Source of the DNA: Bacillus haynesii
Lineage (GTDB): Bacteria > Bacillota > Bacilli > Bacillales > Bacillaceae
Reading direction: 5' to 3'
Length of the DNA: 64,000 nt
Assembly: GCF_001969855.1 (NCBI RefSeq)
Contig: NZ_MRBL01000018.1
Coordinates: 1 to 64,000, forward strand
The notes under the pieces were generated by a model. The model was not told where the DNA came from. It searched no databases and worked only from the letters and a program-made list of their open reading frames with translations. This document shows, in pieces, positions 45,746 through 56,710 of this stretch (position 1 is the first letter of the stretch; every line of letters begins with the position of its first letter). Position numbers and translations under genes: made by a program.

Positions 45746-47050
45746 CTATTGCCCTTTCACTTCAGCTGCTGCTTTGTCCAATGCTTCTTTCGGTGTTTTG
45801 CTCTTCGTTTTGAGCGCTTCGTACAGTACGTTTCTGTTGACGAGATCGGAAGTTTTCGCATAGTCCTCAGTGAGGTAAAGCGGATTGATCTCATCTTTTA
45901 TGTCAAGAAGCACGGAAAAGATGTGTTTTCCGTTTTGGAAATATTCCGTATATTGATTTGGTTTTTTCAATTCGTCCGAGTCCCACACATCCCATCTGAG
46001 CGGATCGAACCCGAGCACGGTCCACAGCTTGATGTTGCCTTCTTTTGACGCTTTGGCAAATTTCAAGAAATCCTTGGCCAGATCGACCTCTTTCGCCTGT
46101 TTTGGAATCACGGTGGCCGTGCCGCCCATTCCCGCTGAGCGGTCTCCCCCTTCTTCCCATGCCGGCAGCGGTCTGATCGCGATTTTCCCTTTCAAGTCAG
46201 GCATATAATCCAAAAAACGGCCCATATACCAGATCGGCATTAAGACAGACGCCGCACCGCCTTGGTTCATAAACCCGTAATATTCTTCACTGTGATGATT
46301 GCCTCCGGGTGTTGTGACGGCAATTTTGTCTTTCTCAATTAAAGTCTTTAAAAATTCGAGCGTTTTCACATTTGTCTCATTGTTTAATGTCAAACGCCCC
46401 TGCTGATCAAAATAACCGGATCCCTGCTGGGAAACCAGCGGCAGAAATGAATTCGGGTCGGTCGTTTCAATCGTCGTCATCGGCTTTCCAAGAGCTTTGA
46501 CGACCTTTTTGCCCGCTTCCCTGTAATCTTCCCACGTTTTGATGTCGTCCGGATCAACGCCTGCTTTATTCATCATTTCCATGTTGTAATACATCACGGT
46601 TGTTCCGACATGGGTGTCAAGTCCGTAAAGCTTGCCGTTCTTGCTGTAGAGCGTCAGCCTCGCTTCAACAAACTTGTCGCGTTCGTCTTCCACAAGCGGC
46701 GTTAAATCTGTAAGAGGAATGTCAGAGCCCTTCAAAAAGTTCGAATAGCGCCCCAACTCAACATCGGCAATATCTGGAACCCCTTTCCCGGCTAAAAGCG
46801 AGATTGATAAATTGTCATGCATCTGTCCATACGGATACACCACTGTATTTAATTTGATTTTTCGCTCGGGATACTTTTTGTTCCATTCTTTCACCATCTC
46901 AGCGTAAAACTGTTCATGAAGGCCGTTGAATGTCCAAAATGTCAGTTCGGTGCCGTCCGCTTGATCAGAGGCAGGGCTCGCCTTGCACCCCGATAAAAGC
47001 AGACATACAGCGACCGTGACCATAAAGATAGATGAAAGGAACCTTTTCAC
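45746..47050 (-). CDS. araN: Arabino-oligosaccharide-binding lipoprotein AraN
   Basis: A 434-residue solute-binding protein anchored by lipid. The signal peptide ends in LLLSGCKA (Cys near 22). The body is a typical family 1 sugar-binding fold (LTFWTFNGLHEQF, NGKLYGLDTHVGTTVMYYN, EYYGFMNQGGAASVL). It captures linear arabino-oligosaccharides. Its start overlaps the araM stop by four bases. Confidence 0.94.
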   Translation of the reverse strand: MKRFLSSIFMVTVAVCLLLSGCKASPASDQADGTELTFWTFNGLHEQFYAEMVKEWNKKYPERKIKLNTVVYPYGQMHDNLSISLLAGKGVPDIADVELGRYSNFLKGSDIPLTDLTPLVEDERDKFVEARLTLYSKNGKLYGLDTHVGTTVMYYNMEMMNKAGVDPDDIKTWEDYREAGKKVVKALGKPMTTIETTDPNSFLPLVSQQGSGYFDQQGRLTLNNETNVKTLEFLKTLIEKDKIAVTTPGGNHHSEEYYGFMNQGGAASVLMPIWYMGRFLDYMPDLKGKIAIRPLPAWEEGGDRSAGMGGTATVIPKQAKEVDLAKDFLKFAKASKEGNIKLWTVLGFDPLRWDVWDSDELKKPNQYTEYFQNGKHIFSVLLDIKDEINPLYLTEDYAKTSDLVNRNVLYEALKTKSKTPKEALDKAAAEVKGQ

Positions 47051-48252
47051 ATTTTAACCCCTTTCACGCCCGGTCCTTTGCCTAAGAGCCCCGGCAAAAG
47101 TCCGTATTGATTGATGATTTTCAGTCCCGTATACCGGTCCCTGAGCTGATGGGCGTAAGTGAGCGCTTCTCTCACCAGCTCTTCTTCAACATCGAGTTCT
47201 TTGAATGATACAGGCCCGCCGATACGCCTCATCCACTCTGCCATTTTCTCACCGTCAGGGAGCTTTGCATAAATCGAGCGAGTCGCTTGCTCAGCGTGTT
47301 GATCCCCCAAGCTTGTACCGATAAGGGATCGGTAAATATCAGTCAGCATGATGGCGCTGCAGCCGACTTTAGCACCGTGGAGCACCTGCCGCTTATTGTT
47401 CTCCAACGCTTTCATTTCAAGGTAGTGGGAAAGATGGTGCTCGCCGCCGGAAGCCGGCCTTGAATGGTCGAGAACCAGCATGACAAGTCCTGAAAGAATC
47501 AGCGATTCCATCAATTTCTTAATCCCATCGCGCGTCTTGGCGGCGATGTCATCTATTCGGACAAGACATTGATCAAGCGCTTCTCTCGTGAGCCGGCTGG
47601 CGGCCGGGCAGTACGGCTCGCCGGCAAGCAAGCGGGAAATTTCCCAATCCGCAAGCGACGTCACCTTGCCGAGCATATCGCCAAAACCTGCGGCTACCAT
47701 GTTCTGCGGCGCTTGACACAAGAGCTCCAAATCGGCAAAAAGTGCGATCGGCGCTGTCGTTTGAACCGTCTGTTTCTTTCCTTTTAATATCAGCGGTGCG
47801 CCGGCTGAAGTAAAACCGTCAACCGACGGAGCCGTAGGAACGGAAATAAACGAGATGCCGCGCTGATAGGCGCAAAACCTGACGATGTCGTGAATCGTGC
47901 CCGCTCCGGCCGCAATTAGTACATCCGCATCAACCGGGACACCGATCAATGCACTCACCAACGTTTGCTCATCTGCCGTCACATCGCCCGCTTCATTAGC
48001 TTCCAGCAGCACCGGAACCGTTTCAGCTGTTTCCTCAAGAAGAGCCGCAATCCGCTTGCCGGCTATCCGTCCGGTCGTTTCATCATAAATGACAGCGGCT
48101 TTTTTATAGGAAGCCGATTTCACGAAAGCGGGCAGCTCTTGCTCAACAACATTGCCGCCGATCGCGATTTTTTCGACTGTAAGCGGGTGGTGAACGGTTC
48201 CGCATTCGCATGCGCCCAAAGTGTTTTTCACATAAGAGATCAGGTCATTCAT
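47047..48252 (-). CDS. araM: AraM, glycerol-1-phosphate dehydrogenase family
   Basis: A 401-residue NAD(P)-dependent, metal-dependent dehydrogenase. In B. subtilis AraM makes sn-glycerol-1-phosphate for archaeal-type heptaprenylglyceryl phosphate lipids, and its role in the ara operon is unclear. Motifs are AGAGTIHDIVRF (NAD binding), SVPTAPSVDGFTS, and the metal-ligand histidines in HSRPASGGEHHLSHYLEM. The ATG at 48250-48252 has a GGAGGGAAG box; the longer open frame is not translated by homology. araL, found here in B. subtilis, is absent. Confidence 0.92.
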   Translation of the reverse strand: MNDLISYVKNTLGACECGTVHHPLTVEKIAIGGNVVEQELPAFVKSASYKKAAVIYDETTGRIAGKRIAALLEETAETVPVLLEANEAGDVTADEQTLVSALIGVPVDADVLIAAGAGTIHDIVRFCAYQRGISFISVPTAPSVDGFTSAGAPLILKGKKQTVQTTAPIALFADLELLCQAPQNMVAAGFGDMLGKVTSLADWEISRLLAGEPYCPAASRLTREALDQCLVRIDDIAAKTRDGIKKLMESLILSGLVMLVLDHSRPASGGEHHLSHYLEMKALENNKRQVLHGAKVGCSAIMLTDIYRSLIGTSLGDQHAEQATRSIYAKLPDGEKMAEWMRRIGGPVSFKELDVEEELVREALTYAHQLRDRYTGLKIINQYGLLPGLLGKGPGVKGVKM

Positions 48253-48268
48253 TAACAGCTTCCCTCCT

Positions 48269-48955
48269 CTATTGGCCGTAATACGCGTCTGCCCCGTGCT
48301 TGCGAAAATAGTGCTTATCCTGCAAAGCGCTCTTAATCGGCTCAAGAGACGGATTGAGCACCAGGGAGCGGTATGCCATCTTGGCGACTTCTTCCAGGAC
48401 GACAGCATTGTGTATGGCAGTTAAAGCGTCTTTTCCCCAGCAAAACGGTCCGTGATTGTTCACGAGAACGCCGGGCATCGCCAGGGGGTCAAGATGCCGG
48501 AACGTCTCGGCAATCACTTTTCCTGTATTCAACTCGTATTGACTCCTGATCTCCTCGGGATCCATTTCCCTTGTACACGGAATGTCACCGTGGTAGTAGT
48601 CGGCGTGAGTCGTTCCGAGCGACGGGATGTCCTTCCCTGACTGCGCCCAGCTTGTCGCCCATGGGGAATGCGTATGGACGATCCCGCCGATCGATTGAAA
48701 CTGCCGGTAAAGGTAAAGGTGTGTCGGCGTATCGGAAGACGGCTTCAGATCCCCTTCCACAATCTCGCCGTCCATATTCAGAACCACTAAATCTTCGGCT
48801 TTTAACTCGCTGTATTTGACACCGCTCGGCTTGATGACGACCAGCTCATTCTCCCGGTCAATGCCGCTGACATTCCCCCATGTAAAGGTGACAAGCCGGT
48901 ACTCCTCAAGCTGTAAATTCGCTTTTAATACTTGTTCTTTTAAAGATTCCAGCAC
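48269..48955 (-). CDS. araD: L-ribulose-5-phosphate 4-epimerase
   Basis: A 228-residue class II aldolase-fold enzyme that makes D-xylulose-5-phosphate, the last step of arabinose entry into the pentose phosphate pathway. Metal-ligand histidines are in [16 protein letters not shown], and a later His is in [10 protein letters not shown]. The C-terminal part has [19 protein letters not shown]. It lies 16 bases before araM's start region and 16 bases after araB. Confidence 0.95.
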   Translation of the reverse strand: MLESLKEQVLKANLQLEEYRLVTFTWGNVSGIDRENELVVIKPSGVKYSELKAEDLVVLNMDGEIVEGDLKPSSDTPTHLYLYRQFQSIGGIVHTHSPWATSWAQSGKDIPSLGTTHADYYHGDIPCTREMDPEEIRSQYELNTGKVIAETFRHLDPLAMPGVLVNNHGPFCWGKDALTAIHNAVVLEEVAKMAYRSLVLNPSLEPIKSALQDKHYFRKHGADAYYGQ

Positions 48956-48970
48956 AGTTTTCTCCTCCCT

Positions 48971-50662
48971 CTAAGTCATCGCTTTACCGGTGTCGAAACT
49001 GACGGACTGGATGTTTTTCAATTTTTTAAGGCGCTTCATGACGTTGTTTTGCTTTCCGAAGTACGTGTAAAGCTCCTTATATTCCGCATAAAGCTGATCG
49101 TATAAGGCAACGTTTTCAGGAATTGGTTTGTACGTTTTATCCTTGATCTTGCCCATATGTGCGACTGCTTCTTCGACATGATCGTAACCGCCGTTCACGC
49201 TTCCGGCCGCGAGCGCTCCGAATATCGCGGAACCTAAAGCCGGCGCCTGCGGAGATCCGGAAATTTTGATTTCCATGTTGGTGACATCCGCGTAAATCTG
49301 CATGATAAACGGATTTTTTTCGGCGATTCCTCCTGCGGCAAACAGCTCCTCGATCGGCACGCCGCTTTGTCTGAACGTTTCAATGATGATCCTCGTCCCG
49401 TAAGCAGTCGCTTCAACCAATGCACGGTATATATCTTCAGGCTTTGTGGCAAGCGTCATACCGAGCATCATTCCCGTCAGATCGGCATCAACGAGTGTTG
49501 AACGGTTTCCGTTCCACCAATCCAATGCAAGCAAACCGCTTTCGCCGATTTGGAGACGGTCAGCCTTTTGAGACAGCAGTTCGAATATAGAAATCCCTTC
49601 GGCTTCAGCTTCTTTCATATACGCTTCTGGTACAAAGTGTTGAATCAGCCAATGAAAATGGTCGCCGACGCACGATTGGCCCGCTTCATAGCCAACATAG
49701 CCCGGCAGAATCCCGTCTTCAACGACGCCGCACATTCCCGGCACCATCCTGACATCCTCGCCGAGCAGCATATGACAGGTAGACGTTCCCATGATCATCA
49801 GCATCTTGCCCGGCTCTGTGATGCCCACCGCCGGAACTGACACATGAGCATCAACATTTGCGACAGCAACCGCTGTACCCGCCAGAAGCCCTGTCTTCCC
49901 GGCCATTTCTTCAGTCAGTCCGCCCGCTTTTTCGCCTACAGAATAAATATCCTCCGTTAATTTTTCCCGAACGATATTTTTCAGCTTCGGATGCAGGCTT
50001 GCGAAGAAATCGTCGGCAGGATAGCCGCTCTTATTGTTCCAAATCGCTTTATAACCCGCTGTACAATTGTTGCGCTTTCTGTTTCCGCACAGCATATAGA
50101 CGATCCAGTCGGCCGCTTCCATGATCTCGGCTGCGGCATCATAAATGTCAGGCGCTTCTTCCACGATTTGCATCACTTTTGGAAAGAGCCACTCGGAAGA
50201 AATTTTTCCGCCGTATGTTTGAAGAAAAGGTTCATTTCTTTCTTCCGCGTTTTGATTTAAGCGATTCGCCTGCTCCTGTGCAGCATGGTGCTTCCAAAGC
50301 TTCACATAGCTGTGCGGTTCTGACACATACTCTTCCCTCATACAAAGAGGAGTCCCGTTCTCGTCAACAGGCAAAATCGTGCAAGCTGTGAAATCGATTC
50401 CGATGCCGATGATTTCTTTCGGATCCGCTTTTGACTGCTTCAAAAGGCTCGGAATCGTTTCCTCCAGCACTTCAATGTAATCAGCCGGGTGCTGGAGCGC
50501 CCAGTCTCTCGGAAGCTTTCGCTTTGAGACCGGAAGCTCCCGGTCTATCACACCGTGTGTGTACTCTTTGACAGCTGTCGCGATCTCCTCACCTGTCCGG
50601 ACATCGACGAGAACAGCACGCCCTGACAATGTTCCAAAGTCAACTCCGATTGTGTAAGGGAT
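48971..50662 (-). CDS. araB: L-ribulokinase, apparently initiated at ATC
   Basis: A 563-residue FGGY-family kinase phosphorylating L-ribulose. Homology to B. subtilis AraB begins at the codons [17 protein letters not shown]. The only codon in the right place for initiation is ATC at 50660-50662, nine bases after a GGGGG ribosome site. No ATG, GTG or TTG is in frame there. The next possible start, TTG at 50627-50629, would delete the ATP-phosphate loop GVDFGT and has no ribosome site. C-terminal FGGY motifs ([48 protein letters not shown]) are intact. Either ATC is used weakly, or the start codon is mutated. It is second in the operon, 15 bases after araA. Confidence 0.88.
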   Translation of the reverse strand: MPYTIGVDFGTLSGRAVLVDVRTGEEIATAVKEYTHGVIDRELPVSKRKLPRDWALQHPADYIEVLEETIPSLLKQSKADPKEIIGIGIDFTACTILPVDENGTPLCMREEYVSEPHSYVKLWKHHAAQEQANRLNQNAEERNEPFLQTYGGKISSEWLFPKVMQIVEEAPDIYDAAAEIMEAADWIVYMLCGNRKRNNCTAGYKAIWNNKSGYPADDFFASLHPKLKNIVREKLTEDIYSVGEKAGGLTEEMAGKTGLLAGTAVAVANVDAHVSVPAVGITEPGKMLMIMGTSTCHMLLGEDVRMVPGMCGVVEDGILPGYVGYEAGQSCVGDHFHWLIQHFVPEAYMKEAEAEGISIFELLSQKADRLQIGESGLLALDWWNGNRSTLVDADLTGMMLGMTLATKPEDIYRALVEATAYGTRIIIETFRQSGVPIEELFAAGGIAEKNPFIMQIYADVTNMEIKISGSPQAPALGSAIFGALAAGSVNGGYDHVEEAVAHMGKIKDKTYKPIPENVALYDQLYAEYKELYTYFGKQNNVMKRLKKLKNIQSVSFDTGKAMT

Positions 50663-50676
50663 AAGCCTTCACCCCC

Positions 50677-52158
50677 TTAAAACTTGCGAAGCCGATATGC
50701 AGCTTCACTCCATTTGAGTTCATTGCGAAGATTTAAAATCGTCGTATCGCGATTGATCAACACCGCTTCAACGCCCGACATTTCGGCCCAATCGAGCATC
50801 TGCTCGGCTGTCAGCTGATACGAAAGGCATGTATGGTGCGCACCGCCAGCCAAGATCCACGCTTCAGCCGATGTTCTCAGAGACGGCTGCGGCTTCCAAA
50901 GTACGCGCGCCACCGGAAGATTCGGCATATCATGCGGAACCTTCTCAGCTTCCACTTCATTGATGACAAGCCTGAAACGGCCGCCCAAATCGATGAGGGA
51001 GACATTGACCGCAGGCCCTGCAATTCCGTCGAACACGAGCCGTGCCGGATCATCCTTTGCACCCATTGACAGCGGATGGACTTCAATTCTCGGTTTGTGT
51101 TCGGCAATCGAAGGGCACACTTCAAGCATGTGGGAGCCGAGGATCATTTCATTGCCCGGTTCAAAATGGTACGTGTAATCCTCCATAAATGACGTTTCTT
51201 TTCCGTCGGCCATCACTTTCATCATCCTGACAAGCGCAGCCGTTTTCCAATCTCCTTCTCCTCCGAAGCCATAACCTTCAGCCATCAGCCGCTGAACGGC
51301 CAAACCTGGAAGCTGCTTCATACCGTGGAGGTCTTCAAAGGTTGTCGTAAAGGCCGTATAACCTCCGTTCGAAAGAAAGCGCTTTAATCCAAGCTCAATC
51401 CGCGCCTGCTCTTTGACGGATTCCCTTGCCCCTTCGCCTTCCGGCCACTCATAAAGTTCCTCATATTCGGAGATGAGCTCGCTTAGACTCTGTTCTGATA
51501 CTGCATTGATCTCCGTGACAAGATCGCCGATTCCATATCCGTCGACAGACCAGCCAAGCTGAATCTGCGCTTCAATCTTATCTCCTTCTGTTACCGCCAC
51601 ATTCCGCATGTTGTCCCCAAATCGGGCGACTTTGATATGGCGGCTTTCAATATATGCGACCGCTGCGCTCATCCATTTGTCGATCGAGCGCTTTACTTCT
51701 CTGTCTTCCCAATATCCGGCGATCACTTTTCGCGGAATGCCCAATCTCGCTCCGATAAAGCCGTATTCGCGGTCGCCGTGGGCAGACTGATTAATATTCA
51801 TGAAATCCATGTCGATCTTATCCCACGGAATGTCCCGGTTAAACTGGGTATGAAAATGAAGCAGCGGCTTATTCAGCTCGGAAAGGCCCGGAATCCACAT
51901 TTTGGCCGGTGAAAACGTATGCATCCAAGTGATGATGCCTGCGCACTCCTCATCCCGGTTCGCCTCTTCAAACAGTTTTCTGACGCCGTCTAGCGAAGTG
52001 GCCACCGCTTTGTACCTGACTTGAAACCTTAAATGTCCGTCATTTAATCCGCTGCAGATCATTTTGGAATGCTCTTCTACCTCTTGTACGGCCTCTTCAC
52101 CATATAAATGCTGGCTGCCTGTCACAAACCAAAATACATGTGTCTTAGTCTGAATCAA
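50677..52158 (-). CDS. araA: L-arabinose isomerase
   Basis: A 493-residue Mn-dependent enzyme converting L-arabinose to L-ribulose. The start FWFVTGSQHLYGEEAVQEVEEH, HTFSPAKMWIPGL and the metal-binding Glu/His residues (GDWKTAALVRMMKVM, MEDYTYHF, LEVCPSI) match the family. It is first in the operon behind AraR operators and a cre-like site. Confidence 0.96.
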   Translation of the reverse strand: MIQTKTHVFWFVTGSQHLYGEEAVQEVEEHSKMICSGLNDGHLRFQVRYKAVATSLDGVRKLFEEANRDEECAGIITWMHTFSPAKMWIPGLSELNKPLLHFHTQFNRDIPWDKIDMDFMNINQSAHGDREYGFIGARLGIPRKVIAGYWEDREVKRSIDKWMSAAVAYIESRHIKVARFGDNMRNVAVTEGDKIEAQIQLGWSVDGYGIGDLVTEINAVSEQSLSELISEYEELYEWPEGEGARESVKEQARIELGLKRFLSNGGYTAFTTTFEDLHGMKQLPGLAVQRLMAEGYGFGGEGDWKTAALVRMMKVMADGKETSFMEDYTYHFEPGNEMILGSHMLEVCPSIAEHKPRIEVHPLSMGAKDDPARLVFDGIAGPAVNVSLIDLGGRFRLVINEVEAEKVPHDMPNLPVARVLWKPQPSLRTSAEAWILAGGAHHTCLSYQLTAEQMLDWAEMSGVEAVLINRDTTILNLRNELKWSEAAYRLRKF

Positions 52159-52210
52159 ATAGCTTCCTCCCCCTCTTCTTTATGGTGTCTGTGTAAAGAT
52201 TAGCAAACTA

Positions 52211-52226
52211 TTAAAACGCTTACAAA
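52211..52226. promoter_or_regulatory. cre-like site upstream of araA
   Basis: TGTAAGCGTTTTAA on the minus strand (52211-52224) fits the CcpA consensus at all but one position. It would give glucose repression of the arabinose operon. Confidence 0.6.
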
Positions 52227-52251
52227 AACTTAATCTCAAACTGTATCACGA

Positions 52252-52301
52252 TTATATGTACGTACAATTGAACTCAAAAACATATTTGTACGAACAACTT
52301 C
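52252..52301. promoter_or_regulatory. Two AraR operators in front of araA
   Basis: ATATGTACGTACAATT (centre 52261.5) and ATTTGTACGAACAA (centre 52291.5) match the AraR operator core ATTTGTACGTACAAAT. Centres are 30 bases apart, allowing cooperative binding by looping. L-arabinose should release AraR. Confidence 0.85.
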
Positions 52302-52374
52302 ATTATATCATGATGAAAAAAACTGTCAATTTAATTTCCGGGATGTTTTTTATTTTTTTGACAGATTTCAGAAC

Positions 52375-52404
52375 AAAAAAACCGGGCGGTTTCCGCCCGG
52401 CATC
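52375..52404 (-). terminator. Terminator downstream of abnA
   Basis: CCGGGCGGAAACCGCCCGGTTTTTTT hairpin immediately after the abnA stop codon. Confidence 0.85.
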
Positions 52405-52412
52405 TGCAGCTG

Positions 52413-53375
52413 TTAATAAGTCGGCCATCCTTGGGAATCCCAGTACAAGTCGTTGATGAGCAGCTTCGATACGCCATTATCGAGCGCGTCGTAAGCGTGC
52501 CTGACAAGGATCGAGTTGTTCAGAACATCCTGATGTCCCGGCCCTTTCCAGCGGTCATTGCCGGAATCCAGGATCGTCCCTCCGCCGTTCATCATATTTT
52601 TGCCGCTTTTATCATAATAGGGTCCCGTAATGCTCGTTGAACGGCCATACGCTATTTTATATGTGCTGTTCACCCCTTTGCAGCAGCTGTCAAACGAGAC
52701 AAATAAGTAATAGTAGCCGTCTTTGTAGGTAATGTTCGGCGCTTCAACCGCTCCGCCGTTATTCGGCCTTGAGGCAATCGAATACAGGCTTCCCGTCGGT
52801 TTCATCGTGTTTTTATCAAGCCTTGTCAGCTTGATGCCGCTCCAAAAGGAACCGAATGAGAGCCATGGATTTCCGTCTTTATCAATGACCAGATCAGGGT
52901 CAATGGCATTAAACTGATCACCGGATGTCGATCTGATGACCAGCCCGTCATCCCGCCATTGGCCGGATGAAATCCGGTCTATTGATGCAAGCCCTATCGC
53001 TGATGTGTTTGAACCGAAAGACGAAACCGAGTAATACAGCCAATACCGGCCGTTATAGTAGCTGATATCCGGTGCCCACTGATGCGGTTCATGATTTGGT
53101 ACGTACATCTTCCACCATGACAATGGAGTTGGAAAAATACTCGGGGCAGCACTCCAGTTTCTACCGTCTGTTGACTTAATGACGCGCAGCCCTGTGCCGA
53201 GCCCGGTTCCAAATGTATACCATGTATTCCCCTCTTTAATGATAGAGGGGTCATGGATGAAATTGTCCCCCTTTGTGTCCCAAAACGCCGCCTTGCCTGA
53301 TTCAGGCATCGAAAAAGACAGCAGCAGTCCGAATATCAATGCCGCCAAAGACATTCTCCGTAACACATTTTTCAT
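52413..53375 (-). CDS. abnA: Endo-1,5-alpha-L-arabinanase, GH43, secreted
   Basis: A 320-residue extracellular enzyme cutting arabinan backbone. The signal peptide is MKNVLRRMSLAALIFGLLLSF with cleavage near GKAAF. The five-bladed propeller carries the GH43 Asp in FIHDPSIIKEG, a second Asp in AIDPDLVIDKDG, and the Glu in GGAVEAPNITYKDG. It supplies oligosaccharides for AraNPQ and AbfA. The ATG at 53373-53375 has CAGGAG upstream; the longer open frame is upstream DNA. A cre site lies at 53454-53467. Confidence 0.95.
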   Translation of the reverse strand: MKNVLRRMSLAALIFGLLLSFSMPESGKAAFWDTKGDNFIHDPSIIKEGNTWYTFGTGLGTGLRVIKSTDGRNWSAAPSIFPTPLSWWKMYVPNHEPHQWAPDISYYNGRYWLYYSVSSFGSNTSAIGLASIDRISSGQWRDDGLVIRSTSGDQFNAIDPDLVIDKDGNPWLSFGSFWSGIKLTRLDKNTMKPTGSLYSIASRPNNGGAVEAPNITYKDGYYYLFVSFDSCCKGVNSTYKIAYGRSTSITGPYYDKSGKNMMNGGGTILDSGNDRWKGPGHQDVLNNSILVRHAYDALDNGVSKLLINDLYWDSQGWPTY

Positions 53376-53453
53376 TCTGTTCACACTCCTGTTCTTGTAA
53401 TGAAAAAACAATGCCTCCCTTTCTTTGTCAATTTTTCGAACAATGTTTATATA

Positions 53454-53467
53454 TGTAAGCGCTGTCT
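53454..53467. promoter_or_regulatory. cre site upstream of abnA
   Basis: TGTAAGCGCTGTCT matches the CcpA consensus TGWAANCGNTNWCA except for the last base. abnA is glucose-repressed in B. subtilis. Confidence 0.75.
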
Positions 53468-53483
53468 TTAACATTCCAAAAAA

Positions 53484-53517
53484 ATGCTGACAGCTTATCT
53501 TACAAGCTGTCAGCATG
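53484..53517 (-). terminator. Terminator of ysdC
   Basis: ATGCTGACAGCTT-GTAAGAT-AAGCTGTCAGCAT followed by seven T on the minus strand. Confidence 0.85.
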
Positions 53518-53525
53518 ATCTTTCA

Positions 53526-54611
53526 TCAATCAAACGTAATGTTTTGAACCGTCTCTTTATCCAGTCGTTTAATGACTTCGGTAATTAATTTTACCGCATG
53601 TTCATAGTCATCCCGGTGAAGCATGGCCGCGTGCGTATGGATATACCTCGTCGCGATCGTGATCGACAGGGCAGGCACTCCGTTCGCGGTAAGGTGGATC
53701 GATCCCGAATCTGTTCCTCCGCCTGAGAGAGCGTCGAATTGATACGGAATGCCGGCTTCATCTGCAACATTCGTTACAAAGTCGCGAAGCCCTTTGTGGG
53801 ACACCATTGATGCATCATAAAGGATGATCTGCGGGCCTTTTCCCATTTTGCTTGTCGACTCTTTTTCGGTAATACCCGGCGTATCACCCGCGATTCCCAC
53901 GTCAACACCGAAAGCGATATCAGGCTTGATCGTATGCGCAGCGGTTTTCGCGCCTCTCAGCCCGACTTCCTCCTGTACGGTTCCGACGCCGTAGACGACA
54001 TTCGGATGATCGGCTCCTTTCAGGTTTTTCAGCACGTCGATCGCGATCGCACAGCCGATACGGTTGTCCCATGCTTTGGCAAGCAGCATTTTTTCATTAT
54101 TCATCACCGTAAATTCAAAGTAAGGGACGACCTGGTCTCCCGGAAGAACGCCCCACTCCATCGCTTCCTCCCTGCTCGATGCCCCGATATCGATAAACAT
54201 GTCTTTAATATCGACCGATTTTTTTCTTGCTTCCTGAGACAGGACATGAGGAGGTTTTGAACCGATAATACCGGTAATGTCGCCTTTCTTTGTCACGACC
54301 GTCACGCGCTGCGCCAGCATGACCTGGCTCCACCAGCCTCCAACCGTCTGAAAGCGGAGATAGCCCCTGTCATCGATCCGCGTAACCATAAAACCGACCT
54401 CATCAAGGTGGCCGGCAATCATAATCTTCGGTCCGTCAGCCTGCCCGGTCTTTTTTGCGATTAAGCTTCCCAGTCTGTCTGTCGTAACCTCGTCGGCAAA
54501 CGGTTCTATGTACGATTTCATGACTTGTCTGGGCTCTTTTTCATTCGCCGGAATTCCTTTTGCATCTGTTAATTCCTTTAGCATCGTCAATGTTTTATCA
54601 AGCTTTGCCAT
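53526..54611 (-). CDS. ysdC: YsdC, M42-family aminopeptidase
   Basis: A 361-residue dinuclear metallo-aminopeptidase (glutamyl/leucyl type), usually a dodecameric cytoplasmic shell. Metal ligands are seen in [31 protein letters not shown] with the catalytic Glu pair, [13 protein letters not shown], and YIHTHAAML. The TET insert domain lies at about 70-165. Length is normal. It is divergent from ysdB. Confidence 0.93.
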   Translation of the reverse strand: MAKLDKTLTMLKELTDAKGIPANEKEPRQVMKSYIEPFADEVTTDRLGSLIAKKTGQADGPKIMIAGHLDEVGFMVTRIDDRGYLRFQTVGGWWSQVMLAQRVTVVTKKGDITGIIGSKPPHVLSQEARKKSVDIKDMFIDIGASSREEAMEWGVLPGDQVVPYFEFTVMNNEKMLLAKAWDNRIGCAIAIDVLKNLKGADHPNVVYGVGTVQEEVGLRGAKTAAHTIKPDIAFGVDVGIAGDTPGITEKESTSKMGKGPQIILYDASMVSHKGLRDFVTNVADEAGIPYQFDALSGGGTDSGSIHLTANGVPALSITIATRYIHTHAAMLHRDDYEHAVKLITEVIKRLDKETVQNITFD

Positions 54612-54708
54612 CTCTATACAGCCTCCTTAATTAACCCTCACTTACTATTATACAGAAACATCCCTTTTCAATACGACCAATATCGTTTACAGCTTTTTTG
54701 TTAAAAAA

Positions 54709-54736
54709 TGAAACCTTACGGGAACTGGTTCGTATA
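54709..54736 (+). promoter_or_regulatory. SigW promoter of ysdB
   Basis: TGAAAC (54709-54714), a 16-base spacer, and CGTATA (54731-54736), a perfect ECF sigma-W pattern. ysdB belongs to the sigW regulon in B. subtilis. Confidence 0.88.
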
Positions 54737-54783
54737 TATTGGGATATACTTAAAATTACTTTCAAGGGAGGTTCTGTTTTAAC

Positions 54784-55185
54784 ATGATTGTCATCATATT
54801 GAGACTGGCTTTGCTGGCACTTTTGGTATACGTCGTGTACAGGGCCGTTCAATTTTTGGGGAACCCTGACAGAAGGCTGAAATCAGCACAGGCAAAAAAG
54901 CACTATTATTTTTTGGACGAACAAAAAAACGCACGCAAAAATCTCAAGCTGACATTTAAAGGCGTGCTTTTCGAAGGAGAAAAACACATTCCTTCAAAAG
55001 ACCATCCGCTGTTCATCCATACGATTTTTGTATGGACGGAAGCGCCTGAAGAAAAGCTCAGCTTTTTCACCGAGGAAGACTTCGCGGAATTGGAAGAAAA
55101 CATTAAAGCGCACTATCCCGATTGCAAAATCGACTGGGATTCGAACATTCAGAAATGGAAAAATAAAAAAGCAGAAGAGGAATAA
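54784..55185 (+). CDS. ysdB: YsdB, SigW-dependent membrane-associated protein
   Basis: A 133-residue protein. One N-terminal transmembrane helix (IVIILRLALLALLVYVVYRAV) is followed by a charged cytoplasmic domain ending NIQKWKNKKAEEE. Function is unknown; its control by SigW suggests a role in envelope stress. The ATG follows a GGGAGG box. A terminator follows at 55168-55203. Confidence 0.9.
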   Translation: MIVIILRLALLALLVYVVYRAVQFLGNPDRRLKSAQAKKHYYFLDEQKNARKNLKLTFKGVLFEGEKHIPSKDHPLFIHTIFVWTEAPEEKLSFFTEEDFAELEENIKAHYPDCKIDWDSNIQKWKNKKAEEE

Positions 55186-55203
55186 AGCCTCGTCTGCTTT
55201 TTT
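55168..55203. terminator. Terminator between convergent ysdB and ysdA
   Basis: AAAGCAGAAGAGG...CCTCGTCTGCTTTTTT overlaps the ysdB stop codon. It can serve both genes. Confidence 0.8.
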
Positions 55204-55465
55204 AGTTCATCATATAAAAGCCGGTCAAAACGGCTTGCACGCCCAGCAAAAAAGGAATGCCGAGCCTGAAGGAAAGGTGTTTTGTCTTATGTCTGAACCG
55301 CAGCATCCCGAACCAGACGCCTGCGGAGCCGAAAGCTGCCGCAACGAGCCAGATGCGGCGCTCAGACAACCTCCATTTACCTCTGACCGCTTTTTGCTTG
55401 TCGGCTTTCATTAAGAAAAAGCCGTATCCGTTTATGAGGATCGTGTATATCCATACGAGAGTCAT
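55202..55465 (-). CDS. ysdA: YsdA, DUF1294 membrane protein
   Basis: An 87-residue protein starting MTLVWIYTILINGYGFFLM, with KADKQKAVRGKWRLSERRIWLVAAFGSAGV in the middle. This is the DUF1294 signature, with three helices. Function is unknown. The start could also be an ATG three codons earlier (55474), but that is only two bases from the AAGGGGAA box. It is next to the rplT operon, as in B. subtilis. Confidence 0.85.
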   Translation of the reverse strand: MTLVWIYTILINGYGFFLMKADKQKAVRGKWRLSERRIWLVAAAFGSAGVWFGMLRFRHKTKHLSFRLGIPFLLGVQAVLTGFYMMN

Positions 55466-55550
55466 ATTGTTCATTTCCCCTTGTTTCGCGGTTTGGGCGC
55501 TTGCGGCGGCCGGCCTCACGAACCGTTTCACATCCTGCTCTAAGTACAAA

Positions 55551-55578
55551 AGAAAAAGGCCGGAACCCGGCCTTTTTT
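55551..55578 (-). terminator. Terminator of infC-rpmI-rplT
   Basis: AAAAAAGGCCGG-GTT-CCGGCCTTTTT immediately after the rplT stop codon. Confidence 0.85.
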
Positions 55579-55581
55579 CAA

Positions 55582-55953
<372 letters not shown>

Positions 55954-55973
55954 CTAATTATACCTTTTCCGAA

Positions 55974-56710
<737 letters not shown>

